Source: Bacillus sp. 2205SS5-2 (GTDB lineage Bacteria > Bacillota > Bacilli > Bacillales > Bacillaceae_K). From it: a DNA stretch of 64,000 bases. The DNA lies in assembly GCF_037024155.1 (NCBI RefSeq), contig NZ_JAYKTS010000005.1, positions 1 through 64,000 of the forward strand. Direction: 5' to 3'. Below are positions 45,668-54,739 of this stretch, piece by piece. Position numbers and translations under genes: made by a program. Numbering within the stretch: the first letter of the stretch is position 1; every line of letters starts with the position of its first letter. The notes under the pieces are model-generated. The model had not been told where the DNA came from. It ran no database searches and saw only the letters and a program-made list of their open reading frames with translations.

Positions 45668-46642
45668 TCATCCCCCTCCAACCAAATGCAGTAATAATAA
45701 AAAGATTGTTCCTAGTAATACAAAACCTATCCAGCCTCCGTGCATATAGTAAATGCTCTTAGTAATGTCAGTTGGTTTAAGCTGTGTCAAAGCTTCCCCC
45801 ATCGTTGCTCGGTCAGACTTTATTCCTTTGTAGTAATTGACACCACCCAGTTGAATTCCAATCAGCCCTGCCGTCATCGCTTCCGACCATCCACTGTTAG
45901 GACTGGGATGCTTCTTAGCATCTCTCAGCGCGATTGTCCATGCCTCAAAGCTTCTTGAACCTTTTATAAAAAACGAAGAAAGCCACATGGTAAGAGCGGT
46001 TAGTCTTGCTGGAATAAAGTTTGCCAAATCATCCAATCTTGCCGAGGCCCAACCGAACTCTTTATATAGATCATTTTTATAGCCGACCATGGAGTCAAGT
46101 GTGTTTATAGCTCGGTAAGCCATTGCCAAGGGTGCACCGCCGACCATTGCCCAAAATAGTGGAGCAGTAATTCCGTCCACAGTATTCTCAGCAACTGTCT
46201 CGACTGTTCCTCTGACAATTTCACTTTCCGAAAGCTTTTCAGTGTCACGGCCGACTATCATACTTAAACACTTTCTCGCCTCGACCAGATTCCCCACACT
46301 CAATGGTTTAAATACGCTTCTGCCTGCATCTTTCAACCCTTTTATTGCGATGGTGGTGAAAGTGAAATAGATTTCGGCTGCCACACCAACCCATAAGTGA
46401 AGTAAATTTGCTAAGTAGACCATGAGAAGGGTAAGACCATAAACAGTAATTACGATGGTCAATGTAAGGGTTACTCCTTTCGCTTTTCGATTGATCCCTT
46501 TATTCCAATTTCTGTCCAACAGCGAAATAAACCTTCCCATTTGCACGACTGGGTGCGGTAACCAACGTGGATCTCCGAGAATGAAGTCCAGTAAAACAGC
46601 TCCCAATATTATTATGAGTCCTATAAAAAAATTATCTATCAT
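45668..46642 (-). CDS. cbiB: Adenosylcobinamide-phosphate synthase
   Basis: 324 residues, about five to seven hydrophobic segments. LDFILGDPRWLPHPVVQMGR at the N-terminus is diagnostic, as are VRGTVETVAENTVDGITAPLFWA and PSPNSGWSEAMTAGLIGIQLGG. CbiB links aminopropanol phosphate to the propionate of adenosylcobyric acid, and does so at the membrane. It overlaps the end of btuD/cbiZ by 11 bases. Confidence 0.93.
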   Translation of the reverse strand: MIDNFFIGLIIILGAVLLDFILGDPRWLPHPVVQMGRFISLLDRNWNKGINRKAKGVTLTLTIVITVYGLTLLMVYLANLLHLWVGVAAEIYFTFTTIAIKGLKDAGRSVFKPLSVGNLVEARKCLSMIVGRDTEKLSESEIVRGTVETVAENTVDGITAPLFWAMVGGAPLAMAYRAINTLDSMVGYKNDLYKEFGWASARLDDLANFIPARLTALTMWLSSFFIKGSRSFEAWTIALRDAKKHPSPNSGWSEAMTAGLIGIQLGGVNYYKGIKSDRATMGEALTQLKPTDITKSIYYMHGGWIGFVLLGTIFLLLLHLVGGG

Positions 46643-48113
46643 TAGTTTCTACTCGATTCCAGTATTTCAAAAGAGCTTCTTTCACTGCTTCATAGACAAT
46701 ATGACCAATTCCTATGCCAAGGAGCGTACCGGAGCCAGCATAAGGAGTTCGCTCCCCTTGTTGCGTCACTGCTAGTACCATTGCATCTGTCGAAGTGCCT
46801 GATGCAATCGTTCCAGTCTGGGGATCCTTCACATTCAGATCATTTAGGGCTTTCACTTTGGCTTCTGTGGCTGACATCAGTCCGTTGACCAATGCGCTAT
46901 CGGATAAATGGCCATTGATGAATACCATGGTGTTTATAGTGCCTACCGTAAAAGGAGCTGGGCACCATTTTGCATTCGTAATATCCACCGCATTTCCCAC
47001 TCCGGCTGTTACAACTACCATAAATTCAAGGTCCTCCACTACTTTCTTCCTTACCACCACGTCAGCGAGATGAACGGCCGTCATCATCCCGACCGTCTGT
47101 TCTGGGGGAATCCCCTTCACTACTAGCCATTCCTCTATATCCCTTACCGGATCGCTGCAGTTGTAATTTTTATTCACATGAAAATTACAAAAATGCTTGT
47201 GCCACTGGATCCCATCTCCCACTACCCCATTGGAAATGGTACGGAGAGGGAGGCTGGATTGAATATGTAGGCATGCATCGTCCTGTTGGAACGTAAAGTT
47301 ATTGCTAAACCTGACCTTTTCATTTTCCTCTACAAATTTTGGCGTCATGAAAAGCTGAGGCTTCGGAACGACCGGATGGGAATCAGCCCCAATCTTCACT
47401 TCGTACACCTCTTTCAACTGTTTCTCTTTCCGAAGTGTTTCCGCATCGCCCACTTCCAGAAATAATCCATTATGTAAAAGGGCAAGGCGATCGGCGTATA
47501 GGGAGGCAATATTCAAGTCATGTAGAATCGCAAAGACAGTCAGACCCTTTGTCTTCTGCCATTCTTTAATAAGGTCCAACATATGAAAAGTATGCTTAAT
47601 GTCAAGATGGTTTGTCGGTTCATCCAGTAAAAGAATTTCTGGTTCTTGAGCCAGCGCTTTAGCGAGTAACACCCGTTGCTTCTCCCCACCGCTCAGTTTT
47701 CTGAACTGTTTATTAGCGTACCTCGTGATGTTCGTTACTTCCATTACCTGAAGCATGATTTCCTTATCTTTAGCAGATAAACTTTTCAGGAGACCTTTTT
47801 GATGAGGATACCGACCAAGGCTGATGATTTCCTCCACTGTGTAGTCGAACGAGACATGAATCTCCTGGGTCAGCACCGCCACCATTTTCGCCTTTTCCAA
47901 TTTTGACAAAGATGAAACAGACTTACCTGCAAGTAGCAAATCCCCTTCGAAAACCTGAAGCTGGCCGGTGACCAGTTTAAATAAAGTTGTCTTCCCACTT
48001 CCATTTGGGCCGAGTAACGCAAAAAACTCACCCTGAAAAATCTCTAGATTTACCCCTCTAATAATAGGGTCTCTTGCACTATATCCTCCAACCAAATTCT
48101 TTATCTTAATCAT
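46632..48113 (-). CDS. Fusion of cobalamin ABC ATPase (BtuD) and adenosylcobinamide amidohydrolase (CbiZ)
   Basis: 493 residues from ATG 48113. Residues 1-250 are an ABC ATPase: GPNGSGKTT (Walker A), LSGGEKQRVLLAKAL (signature), ILLLDEPTNHLD (Walker B). Residues from about 270 are CbiZ: GMMTAVHLADVVVRKK, then FMVVVTAGVGNAVD, KWCPAPFTVGTINTMVFING, and GTGTSTDA-like ASGTSTDAMVLA. CbiZ cleaves foreign cobamides to cobyric acid. Fusions of this kind occur in some Bacillaceae. Uptake and remodelling are thus encoded in one polypeptide at the membrane. GGAAGGGGGCGG lies before the start. Confidence 0.92.
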   Translation of the reverse strand: MIKIKNLVGGYSARDPIIRGVNLEIFQGEFFALLGPNGSGKTTLFKLVTGQLQVFEGDLLLAGKSVSSLSKLEKAKMVAVLTQEIHVSFDYTVEEIISLGRYPHQKGLLKSLSAKDKEIMLQVMEVTNITRYANKQFRKLSGGEKQRVLLAKALAQEPEILLLDEPTNHLDIKHTFHMLDLIKEWQKTKGLTVFAILHDLNIASLYADRLALLHNGLFLEVGDAETLRKEKQLKEVYEVKIGADSHPVVPKPQLFMTPKFVEENEKVRFSNNFTFQQDDACLHIQSSLPLRTISNGVVGDGIQWHKHFCNFHVNKNYNCSDPVRDIEEWLVVKGIPPEQTVGMMTAVHLADVVVRKKVVEDLEFMVVVTAGVGNAVDITNAKWCPAPFTVGTINTMVFINGHLSDSALVNGLMSATEAKVKALNDLNVKDPQTGTIASGTSTDAMVLAVTQQGERTPYAGSGTLLGIGIGHIVYEAVKEALLKYWNRVETNDR

Positions 48114-49179
48114 TGCTCCGCCCCCTTCCAATCCTTTCCTTTACTAAAAGAACGGCAAAAATCGGCGCTCCAATTAAGGCTGTGATGACTCCGATTGGAA
48201 GTTCCTTTGGTGCAATCAACGTTCTCGCCATTAAGTCAGCTAATACGAGAAATCCTCCACCAATTAGCATGGACAGTGGAAGCACATGGCGGTGATTAGG
48301 ACCTGTCATCAGTCGGACAAAGTGGGGAATCACCAATCCTACAAATCCAATGGAACCCGACACAGCAACAGCTGATCCAGTTAATAAAGATGCACCTAGG
48401 AGAATCCTAATCTTTCCCCTCTTCACATTCACCCCAATATGATCAGCTGCCTCTTCCCCGAGCGCCATCGCATTTAGTTCACGAATATGTATGAACAACA
48501 AAGCAGCTCCCAAAATCATAAACGGAAAAATTAGCTGCACATGCCCCCAACCTCTCATGCCGACACTTCCATACAGCCAGTATATTATCTGCGTCATAGA
48601 TTCCTTATCACCAAGTGCGATAATCAACGAAATAATGGAACCGATGAATGCGCTGGTGATGATTCCTGCAAGGATAATCGTTTCTATTGCCAGTCCCCTG
48701 TTACTTAATCGTACCAATCCAAACACAAACAGAAGGGACACCAATCCGCTTATGATGGATACCACTGGAAGGGTGAAGCTTCCTAATCCTATAATGGTAA
48801 TGTTAAAGAATATCACCGCAACTGCCCCAAGAGCTGCCCCGGAGGAAACCCCGATTGTATAGGGATCTGCCAAAGGATTTCGTAGCAAGCCCTGAAATGC
48901 TGCCCCTGCAAGTGCCAGAGATGCCCCCACAATCATGGCAAGAAGCACCCTTGGAAATCGGATATTCCAGATAATCATTACTTCATTTTTCGGAACATCA
49001 ACGAGCCACCCAAACCCAAACATATTCTCAAATAAAATATGTAAAATAGTTGGTACTGGGAGATAAACACTGCTGTTCAATAAACCAAGGAGGGCTGTAC
49101 CAAGTACAAACCCTCCACACCCGATATAAAGCCAAACAAATTTATTTCTTATAAACCTCTGGATAGATAAGCTTCGCAA
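48106..49179 (-). CDS. btuC: Cobalamin ABC transporter permease (FecCD family)
   Basis: About 357 residues with ten hydrophobic helices. RFPRVLLAMIVGASLALAGAAFQGLLRNPLADPYTIG and GSIGFVGLVIPHFVRLMTGPNHR are the BtuC signatures, the latter contacting BtuD. The start is uncertain: the ORF opens with TTG at 49197; I favour the TTG at 49179 because GAGGGAG lies 9 bases before it. The gene overlaps the end of btuF, so translational coupling is likely. Confidence 0.9.
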   Translation of the reverse strand: MRSLSIQRFIRNKFVWLYIGCGGFVLGTALLGLLNSSVYLPVPTILHILFENMFGFGWLVDVPKNEVMIIWNIRFPRVLLAMIVGASLALAGAAFQGLLRNPLADPYTIGVSSGAALGAVAVIFFNITIIGLGSFTLPVVSIISGLVSLLFVFGLVRLSNRGLAIETIILAGIITSAFIGSIISLIIALGDKESMTQIIYWLYGSVGMRGWGHVQLIFPFMILGAALLFIHIRELNAMALGEEAADHIGVNVKRGKIRILLGASLLTGSAVAVSGSIGFVGLVIPHFVRLMTGPNHRHVLPLSMLIGGGFLVLADLMARTLIAPKELPIGVITALIGAPIFAVLLVKERIGRGRSND

Positions 49180-50146
49180 GATTTTCCACTCCCTCAATGA
49201 GACGAGGTCCAGGTCTAGTTACCGTATCGCTGTCCACATCATATACCTCTCCGTCCTTGATGGCAGGAACCTCGGACCAACCAGAACGAGCCATAACTCC
49301 TTCTTTCGGATTATCCACATAATAGCCATAGGTAGTGACTATGACATCCGGGTTCAACTGGACGATTTCCTCTTCCGTTAGTTTTACCCACCCCTCCAGG
49401 TCACCTGCCACATTTTCCGCCTGGATGGATTCGAGCATCTCGTGCATAAACGTTCCTTGCCCAGTTGTGTAAATGTCAGGTGCAGGCGATACCTCCACCC
49501 ACACCTTCTTCATATCTGTTACTTCCTTTGCTTTCTTCTTAACAGCAATAAGGCGGTCCTTCATATCGGTAATCAGCGCTTCTGCTTCAGTTGTCTTACC
49601 TGTAACTTTCCCGATTAGCTCCATCGTCTCATAAACATCTGCAAATGAAGATTCGCTACCGATGACGATTACCTTAATACCCACTCCCTCAAACTGTTTT
49701 AAAATATCCTTGTGGTTCTGTTGATGGTAATCAGTAACAAAAATAACATCAGGTAGAAGGGTCAAGATTGATTCCACATTCATATCCTGACCACCCACTT
49801 TTTGTACATCTGCCGTTTCCGGAGGATAGTTGGCAAAATCCGAAACCCCGACCATTTTCTCTCCCAATCCAAGCGCATAAGCTATTTCCGTATTGCTTGG
49901 TTGCATGGAAACAATCGTGTTTGGTTCTTCATCCAAGGTAACCTCTGAACCAGCATCATCGACAATCGTGACAGGAAAGGCTGTCTCTGACTCTTGCGCC
50001 TGTTCCTGACCCGACTCCTGTTCATTAGAGTTTCCATTAACGGATTTATTTTTTTCATTTGTTGAGGTTCCACAGCCAGTTATAATACCCAAAGTCAGGA
50101 TAAGGACAAAACTGAAAATCCCCCATTTTTGTTTTAACTGATTCAT
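49142..50146 (-). CDS. btuF: Cobalamin-binding lipoprotein (BtuF-type SBP)
   Basis: 334 residues from ATG 50146 (AAAGGGGAAAAG upstream). The N-terminus has a lipoprotein signal peptide ending TLGIITGC, the lipid-modified Cys being near residue 25. A low-complexity Gln/Glu/Asn linker follows, then VSMQPSNTEIAYALGLGEKMVGVS and the second lobe VWVEVSPAPDIYTTGQGTFMHEMLE. The binding protein captures corrinoids outside the cell and hands them to BtuC. It is the first gene of the operon under the riboswitch at 50319-50507. Confidence 0.9.
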   Translation of the reverse strand: MNQLKQKWGIFSFVLILTLGIITGCGTSTNEKNKSVNGNSNEQESGQEQAQESETAFPVTIVDDAGSEVTLDEEPNTIVSMQPSNTEIAYALGLGEKMVGVSDFANYPPETADVQKVGGQDMNVESILTLLPDVIFVTDYHQQNHKDILKQFEGVGIKVIVIGSESSFADVYETMELIGKVTGKTTEAEALITDMKDRLIAVKKKAKEVTDMKKVWVEVSPAPDIYTTGQGTFMHEMLESIQAENVAGDLEGWVKLTEEEIVQLNPDVIVTTYGYYVDNPKEGVMARSGWSEVPAIKDGEVYDVDSDTVTRPGPRLIEGVENLAKLIYPEVYKK

Positions 50147-50176
50147 AATTCTTTTCCCCTTTAACATTTTACTCAA

Positions 50177-50205
50177 ATAAAAAAACGCATTCCAAAGGAA
50201 GCGTT
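50177..50205 (-). terminator. Riboswitch-controlled terminator before btuF
   Basis: On the minus strand AACGCTTCC, a 3-base loop and GGAATGCGTT followed by TTTTTTTATTT. It lies between the cobalamin riboswitch and the btuF start, so it is the expected expression platform. Confidence 0.8.
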
Positions 50206-50318
50206 GAATGTCCAAAAGCACCTATGTATCCCGAGTATGCTAGATTGCTATCGCAAATCCATATACAAGGAAACTCCGTACTTTAAACACCCTTTTCCTC
50301 GAAGGAGCTTAAATAACA

Positions 50319-50507
50319 AGATAGGCAGGTCTCCTGACTTACGCTTCACTGGTCCGCTGTGCCTTCCCATACACCTTTATCGTGTACAGTGGACTCTTAC
50401 AGCTTTCCTCAACGCTTACAGTGGCGGGACCGTGTTGGATTTACACCAACTTCCCTTTTCACCTTCCATGTCCAGTACGATTTCTGAACATGAAAGGAAC
50501 CTATTTG
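50319..50507 (-). ncRNA. Cobalamin riboswitch of the btuF operon
   Basis: On the minus strand the 5' part starts AAATAGGTTCCTTTCATG, followed by GGGAAGTTGGTGTAAATCC, GCCACTGTAAGCG, and the B12 box AGTCAGGAGACCTGCC near the 3' end. These are conserved core elements of the AdoCbl riboswitch. With the downstream terminator, cobalamin binding should stop transcription of btuF-btuC-btuD/cbiZ and the genes behind. Confidence 0.93.
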
Positions 50508-50577
50508 TCGTAATATTCATTTTTTTATTCTTTCGTTATTATAATGTAATTTTCCAATATTGTAAATTTTTATTTCA

Positions 50578-51618
50578 CTATAATTTTCCCTTTACACCAG
50601 CAGCGGTGAACGTGGACATTTCTTTTAAGATATTCGTTGCAGCTTGGAGTACGGGGTATGCCAGAGCAGCACCTGTCCCTTCACCTAGTCTTAAACTTAA
50701 GTTTAAGATAGGTGTTTTCTCTAATAGTTTGATAGCATGCTGATGCCCTACTTCTTGTGATTGGTGGCCGATAAAAAGATAATCTTTAACTTCATTGTGT
50801 AACTCTGCTGCGAGAAGAGCAGCAATCGTACTGATGAATCCGTCTATCAAAACAGGCGTTTTCTGTTCCGCAGCTTTTAAAATGGCGCCGATCATCCCGG
50901 CAATTTCCAGACCACCGAGTTTGGAAAGAATATCAATTGGATCTCCCTGATCAGGTTGCCGCATGTCGATTGCCTGGCGGATCACGTCCCGCTTATTTTT
51001 TTGTTTTTCATCTGAAATTCCTGTTCCAGCACCAACCACTTGGGATACATCCAGCCCGCTTAAAACTGCAAGTACAGCACTGCTGCTCGTCGTATTTCCG
51101 ATTCCCATTTCCCCAATGATGAGGCATTTCACACCATCATTTAATACCTTCGTTGCCACCTCACTTCCAGCCTCTATTGCTCGAATAGCTTCTTCTCGTG
51201 TCATTGCGTCCTCTTTTAGAAAATTGCCTGTACCATGTCGTACTTTTTTGATATGGAGGCCCTCTCTTTGCAAATCGCTTGCTACCCCCATGTCAACAAT
51301 CTCGATTCTTGCCCCAATCTGCTTTGCAAGCACATTGATGGCTGCTCCCCCGTTAAGAAAATTGTGAACCATTTGGACCGTCACTTCCTGAGGATAGGCT
51401 GAAACTCCTTCAGCCGCTACACCATGATCGGCTGCAAACACGATAATGCCTGGTGGCGTAACTACCGGAAAGTCATTGCTGGTGATTTGCCCGAGCTGAA
51501 TGGAGATATCTTCTACTATCCCTAGGCTCCCTTGCGGTTTGGTCAAAGTGTCTAAATAGCCCTGTATTTTGTCTCCTTGATCCTTATTGACAGGTTCTAT
51601 GTTAAAACGGCGAATCAT
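50578..51618 (-). CDS. cobT: Nicotinate-nucleotide-dimethylbenzimidazole phosphoribosyltransferase
   Basis: About 346 residues from the ATG at 51618; a GTG at 51627 is possible. It has LTKPQGSLGIVEDISIQLGQI, VFAADHGVAAEGVSAYPQEVT, GEMGIGNTTSSSAVLAVL and RLGEGTGAALAYPVL, the CobT core. It makes alpha-ribazole phosphate from the lower-ligand base. The gene overlaps cobQ by about 17 bases. It is the last gene of the cobO operon, just before the next riboswitch. Confidence 0.93.
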   Translation of the reverse strand: MIRRFNIEPVNKDQGDKIQGYLDTLTKPQGSLGIVEDISIQLGQITSNDFPVVTPPGIIVFAADHGVAAEGVSAYPQEVTVQMVHNFLNGGAAINVLAKQIGARIEIVDMGVASDLQREGLHIKKVRHGTGNFLKEDAMTREEAIRAIEAGSEVATKVLNDGVKCLIIGEMGIGNTTSSSAVLAVLSGLDVSQVVGAGTGISDEKQKNKRDVIRQAIDMRQPDQGDPIDILSKLGGLEIAGMIGAILKAAEQKTPVLIDGFISTIAALLAAELHNEVKDYLFIGHQSQEVGHQHAIKLLEKTPILNLSLRLGEGTGAALAYPVLQAATNILKEMSTFTAAGVKGKL

Positions 51619-53125
51619 GTTTATCACTCTCTTCTCTTTGAAAATCTATCATTCTTTTATAAATCAACTCTAACGAAAGATGCTCCCTAACCACATCTGC
51701 AAGCTTATTAAAGGACTCCTCCCTTAATCTCGCAAAAGAAATTCGGTTTTCAATGGGTTCAAGTCCTTTCTTTACTCTCAGAGAATTTAACCACATTTCC
51801 CGGAATTCATCATTGTGAAAAATCCCATGAAAGTATGTCCCGGTAATATTATCGCACTGGACACCTTCAGCTCTCCCGGGCAGTTCTATAAACGGAGACA
51901 ATTCTTCCTTCTGTTCCGTCACTCCCATATGAAGCTCATATCCTTCTACCAGTAATTCTTTTTGACTAAACGTTACTATACCTTTAGACAAAAGTGTTGT
52001 CTTTTTTTTTGAAATAAATGTCACCGCCGGAATCAGCCCCAGCCCAGCAACCACCTTCATTGACGATTCCATACCATGCTCGTCCACTACCTTATCCCCT
52101 AGCATCTGATAGCCTCCACATATGCCGAAAACAGCCGTTCCTTGCTCTGACAGTGTGTAAATACGGTTCGCCAATCCACTATCGTGTAAAAAAAGTAGGT
52201 CGCTTAATGTATTTTTACTACCCGGTAACACCACCATATCAGGCTCACCTAACTCTTCCGCTTTTTGAACATATCGCACATGGCAATCCGGTTCGCTAAA
52301 GAAAGGATCGATATCTGTAAAATTAGATATAAAAGGAAACCGAATGACTGCAATGTCCAATTCTCTTGTTGAATCCCTAGTTGAGGTGTAACTGTCGAGA
52401 ATGACCGAATCCTCTGCCTCAATGTTCAAATCCGCTACATACGGAACAACACCAAGAACAGGAACCCCTGTATATTCCTCTAGCCAACTCAAGCCGGGCG
52501 TAAGCAACGATACATCACCCCTGAACTTATTGATGACAATACCAATTACCCTTTGGCGGTCCGCCTTTTCCAAGAGCTGTAACGTTCCGACGAGGCTGGC
52601 AAACACTCCACCCTTTTCGATATCCCCTACGAGAATGACTGGTGCATTGGTTAGCCGGGCAACACGCATGTTGACGAGTTCACGATCGTTTAGGTTAATC
52701 TCTGCAGGACTCCCTGCCCCTTCTATTACAATACAGTCATAATCTTTTTTAAGTAGGGAATACGATTCCTGAATCAACTGCAATCCTTTTTCATAAAAAT
52801 CCTGTCGGTACTCGCCGGCTTTCATATTTTGAAAAGGTACACCGTTCACGACAATTTGTGATTGATAGTCTCCTGTCGGCTTGATCAGAATTGGATTCAT
52901 TTCCGTCGTCGCTACTACACCTGCCGCTTCCGCCTGTACTCCCTGCGCCCTTCCGATTTCCTTTCCATCAGACGTAATATAGGAATTGAGCGACATATTC
53001 TGGGATTTAAACGGTGTTGTCCGATATCCGTCTTGCGCAAAAATGCGGCACAAGGCGGTAACAATCACACTTTTCCCGGCATCTGAATGCGTTCCCTGCA
53101 CCATGATTGGTGTTCCTTTAAACAT
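51602..53125 (-). CDS. cobQ: Cobyric acid synthase (glutamine-dependent amidotransferase)
   Basis: 507 residues from ATG 53125 (GGAGGGGAG upstream); the longer frame to 53215 has no ribosome binding site. The N-terminal synthetase half starts PIMVQGTHSDAGKS, with FKSQNMSLNSYIT. The C-terminal glutaminase has GICGGYQMLG with the nucleophile Cys and ENRISF region after GTYFHGIFH. It amidates adenosylcobyrinic acid diamide to adenosylcobyric acid. De novo ring-making genes are not in the window. Confidence 0.93.
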   Translation of the reverse strand: MFKGTPIMVQGTHSDAGKSVIVTALCRIFAQDGYRTTPFKSQNMSLNSYITSDGKEIGRAQGVQAEAAGVVATTEMNPILIKPTGDYQSQIVVNGVPFQNMKAGEYRQDFYEKGLQLIQESYSLLKKDYDCIVIEGAGSPAEINLNDRELVNMRVARLTNAPVILVGDIEKGGVFASLVGTLQLLEKADRQRVIGIVINKFRGDVSLLTPGLSWLEEYTGVPVLGVVPYVADLNIEAEDSVILDSYTSTRDSTRELDIAVIRFPFISNFTDIDPFFSEPDCHVRYVQKAEELGEPDMVVLPGSKNTLSDLLFLHDSGLANRIYTLSEQGTAVFGICGGYQMLGDKVVDEHGMESSMKVVAGLGLIPAVTFISKKKTTLLSKGIVTFSQKELLVEGYELHMGVTEQKEELSPFIELPGRAEGVQCDNITGTYFHGIFHNDEFREMWLNSLRVKKGLEPIENRISFARLREESFNKLADVVREHLSLELIYKRMIDFQREESDKHDSPF

Positions 53126-53251
53126 AAATCTCCCCTCCAAACAACGTTGTATCCAGTTCTCAACCAGCTCCAGCTCGGAAATAAATTGGATATGCGTGTG
53201 GACAACAATGACCATTCTTCAGTTTGTCACAATGGCATCTTCTCCCTTCGG

Positions 53252-53800
53252 TTAAAATTCAATTCCTTTAACTGCCGAGACCCCTTCGTTGTAATAATGT
53301 TTTTCAGCTTCAATGACAGAAACCAAATCAGCTGACATTTTTACTCTTTCATGTGCATCCCGACCGGTGATCAAAAGGTGAACGTGTTTTGGCTTGTTCT
53401 GGATAAGTTCAAGAACTTCAGCTATTGGAAGAACGTCGTCTACCTGAAAGCTCTGAATTGCGAGAGCATTGTTCAACTCATCCAAAATAACAACATCGTA
53501 TTCCCCACTCATCACGACTTCTTTAGCTATCGGCCAGCCCAGCCGCAATGCGTCCCTGTGCTCTTCTGGTGTTTTTGTCCATGTAAAACCTATGCCTAAC
53601 TGGACCATCTCCACACCAAGCTTCTTAAGAGCAAGCTGCTCTCCGTAGCTACGCTCAGGGGATTTGATAAACTGAAGGACCTTCACCCTCATCCCTCTTC
53701 CGACTGCTCGTACCGCCAACCCTATCGCAGACGTAGTCTTGCCTTTACCATCTCCTGTGTACACTAATGTCAGACCTCTTTGCTTCACCATTTTATTCAT
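53252..53800 (-). CDS. cobO: Corrinoid adenosyltransferase (CobO/BtuR type)
   Basis: 182 residues from ATG 53800, just after GAGGAGG; longer frames reach into the leader. The P-loop is YTGDGKGKTTSAIGLAVRA; VVILDELNNAL is Walker B-like and HLLITGRDAHE follows. It transfers the adenosyl group from ATP to Co(I) of corrinoids. It is the first gene of the cobO-cobQ-cobT operon. Confidence 0.92.
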   Translation of the reverse strand: MNKMVKQRGLTLVYTGDGKGKTTSAIGLAVRAVGRGMRVKVLQFIKSPERSYGEQLALKKLGVEMVQLGIGFTWTKTPEEHRDALRLGWPIAKEVVMSGEYDVVILDELNNALAIQSFQVDDVLPIAEVLELIQNKPKHVHLLITGRDAHERVKMSADLVSVIEAEKHYYNEGVSAVKGIEF

Positions 53801-53823
53801 CGTTGCCTCCTCTTTGTCTCCAA

Positions 53824-53863
53824 TAAAAAAACGCCTTCCTGAGTAAACACAGAAAAGACGCTT
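53824..53863 (-). terminator. Riboswitch-controlled terminator before cobO
   Basis: On the minus strand AAGCGTCTTTT pairs (with G-U pairs) with GGAAGGCGTTT, ending in a T tract. It lies between the second cobalamin riboswitch and cobO, where the expression platform should be. Confidence 0.75.
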
Positions 53864-53975
53864 AAGGACATTCAATAAATGAACAAATCTACAGCCATCC
53901 GAATAGACAGAAGGCGTGAGATTTAATTGCACTAAATATGACTTTAAGCATTCTTTCCTCGCAGAATCCTAAAAA

Positions 53976-54141
53976 ACAAATAGGCAGGTTTCCTGACTCA
54001 CGTCTCAAACGCAGTGCTGTTCCTTCCCATGCTTGTTTCACACAGTGGACTATAGCATTGCTAAACGTTTACAGTGGCGGGGCCCGTGCTGGATTTTCAC
54101 CAGCTTCCCTTTTAACCTTCATCATAAAGGCACCTATTTGT
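53976..54141 (-). ncRNA. Cobalamin riboswitch of the cobO operon
   Basis: On the minus strand: CAAATAGGTGCC, GGGAAGCTGGTGAAAATCC, GCCACTGTAAACG and the B12 box AGTCAGGAAACCTGCC, closing with CCTATTTG that pairs with CAAATAGG. It is the second copy of the class in this window, about 75% similar to the first by eye, and shorter (166 against 189 bases). Confidence 0.93.
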
Positions 54142-54739
54142 TGATCGAAATATGTAATTAATGAAACCCTATGAAACTACCGACGAATTCATTGTAGCGT
54201 AATATGCCGGAAAAGTCTTTAGTGAATATCTATAGTATTGCATAAAACTATTTGTAATTTGTCCAACCAACAAAAAACGACTAGAAATTTGGAAATAAAT
54301 GTTTAGTTGGCATTTTCTGATACCCATGTAGCCGTGTCGACCAAAAGGGCTGTTCCGTTCCTTTTGTAAGACGAAGAAAAGGTGCCTCCACTCCAAACCA
54401 CTAATGCTCTATAGGAAATGGGTAAGGTACGGTATCTAAATTCATCGTCTCTTGATTTTAAGAATGATTACCATATCATTTCATTGAAGTTGAAGTTTCC
54501 TCCAAGTGTTATCATATTTCATATGGAATGAGTAGAAATTGCAGATATAAAAGTGGAGAAGTGTCTTCCTTTATAATCAAATTATCCTACAGTTCTCAAC
54601 ACCTACTCCCTTTCGTCGAGGTACAAAAAGATAATTAATTTACCATGCTCTTTGAATAGAATCTTATTTTATTTTATTTTATTTTATTTTATTTTATTTT
54701 ATTTTAAGCATACTGGCTTTTATTAATTCGGTTTGGCTA
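54142..54739. other. Intergenic interval with a pentanucleotide repeat
   Basis: Apart from the ATTTT array I find nothing certain. A 75-codon minus-strand frame at 54169-54396 has a protein-like look but no ribosome binding site, and I do not annotate it. The cobO promoter should lie in the first part. Confidence 0.5.
54666..54715. repeat. Tandem repeat (ATTTT)x10
   Basis: Ten perfect copies of ATTTT in a row. It lies 25 bases beyond the stop of the HAAS gene (minus strand) and some 520 bases upstream of the cobO riboswitch. Such arrays mutate by slippage. Confidence 0.95.

Noticed and set aside
54169-54396. Minus-strand frame of 75 codons between the cobO riboswitch and the ATTTT array
   Set aside because: No ribosome binding site, no recognisable family, and the frame lies where a leader and promoter are expected.
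54666-54715. Possible CRISPR-like array
   Set aside because: It is a simple pentanucleotide tandem repeat without spacers. I saw no CRISPR array or cas gene anywhere in the window.
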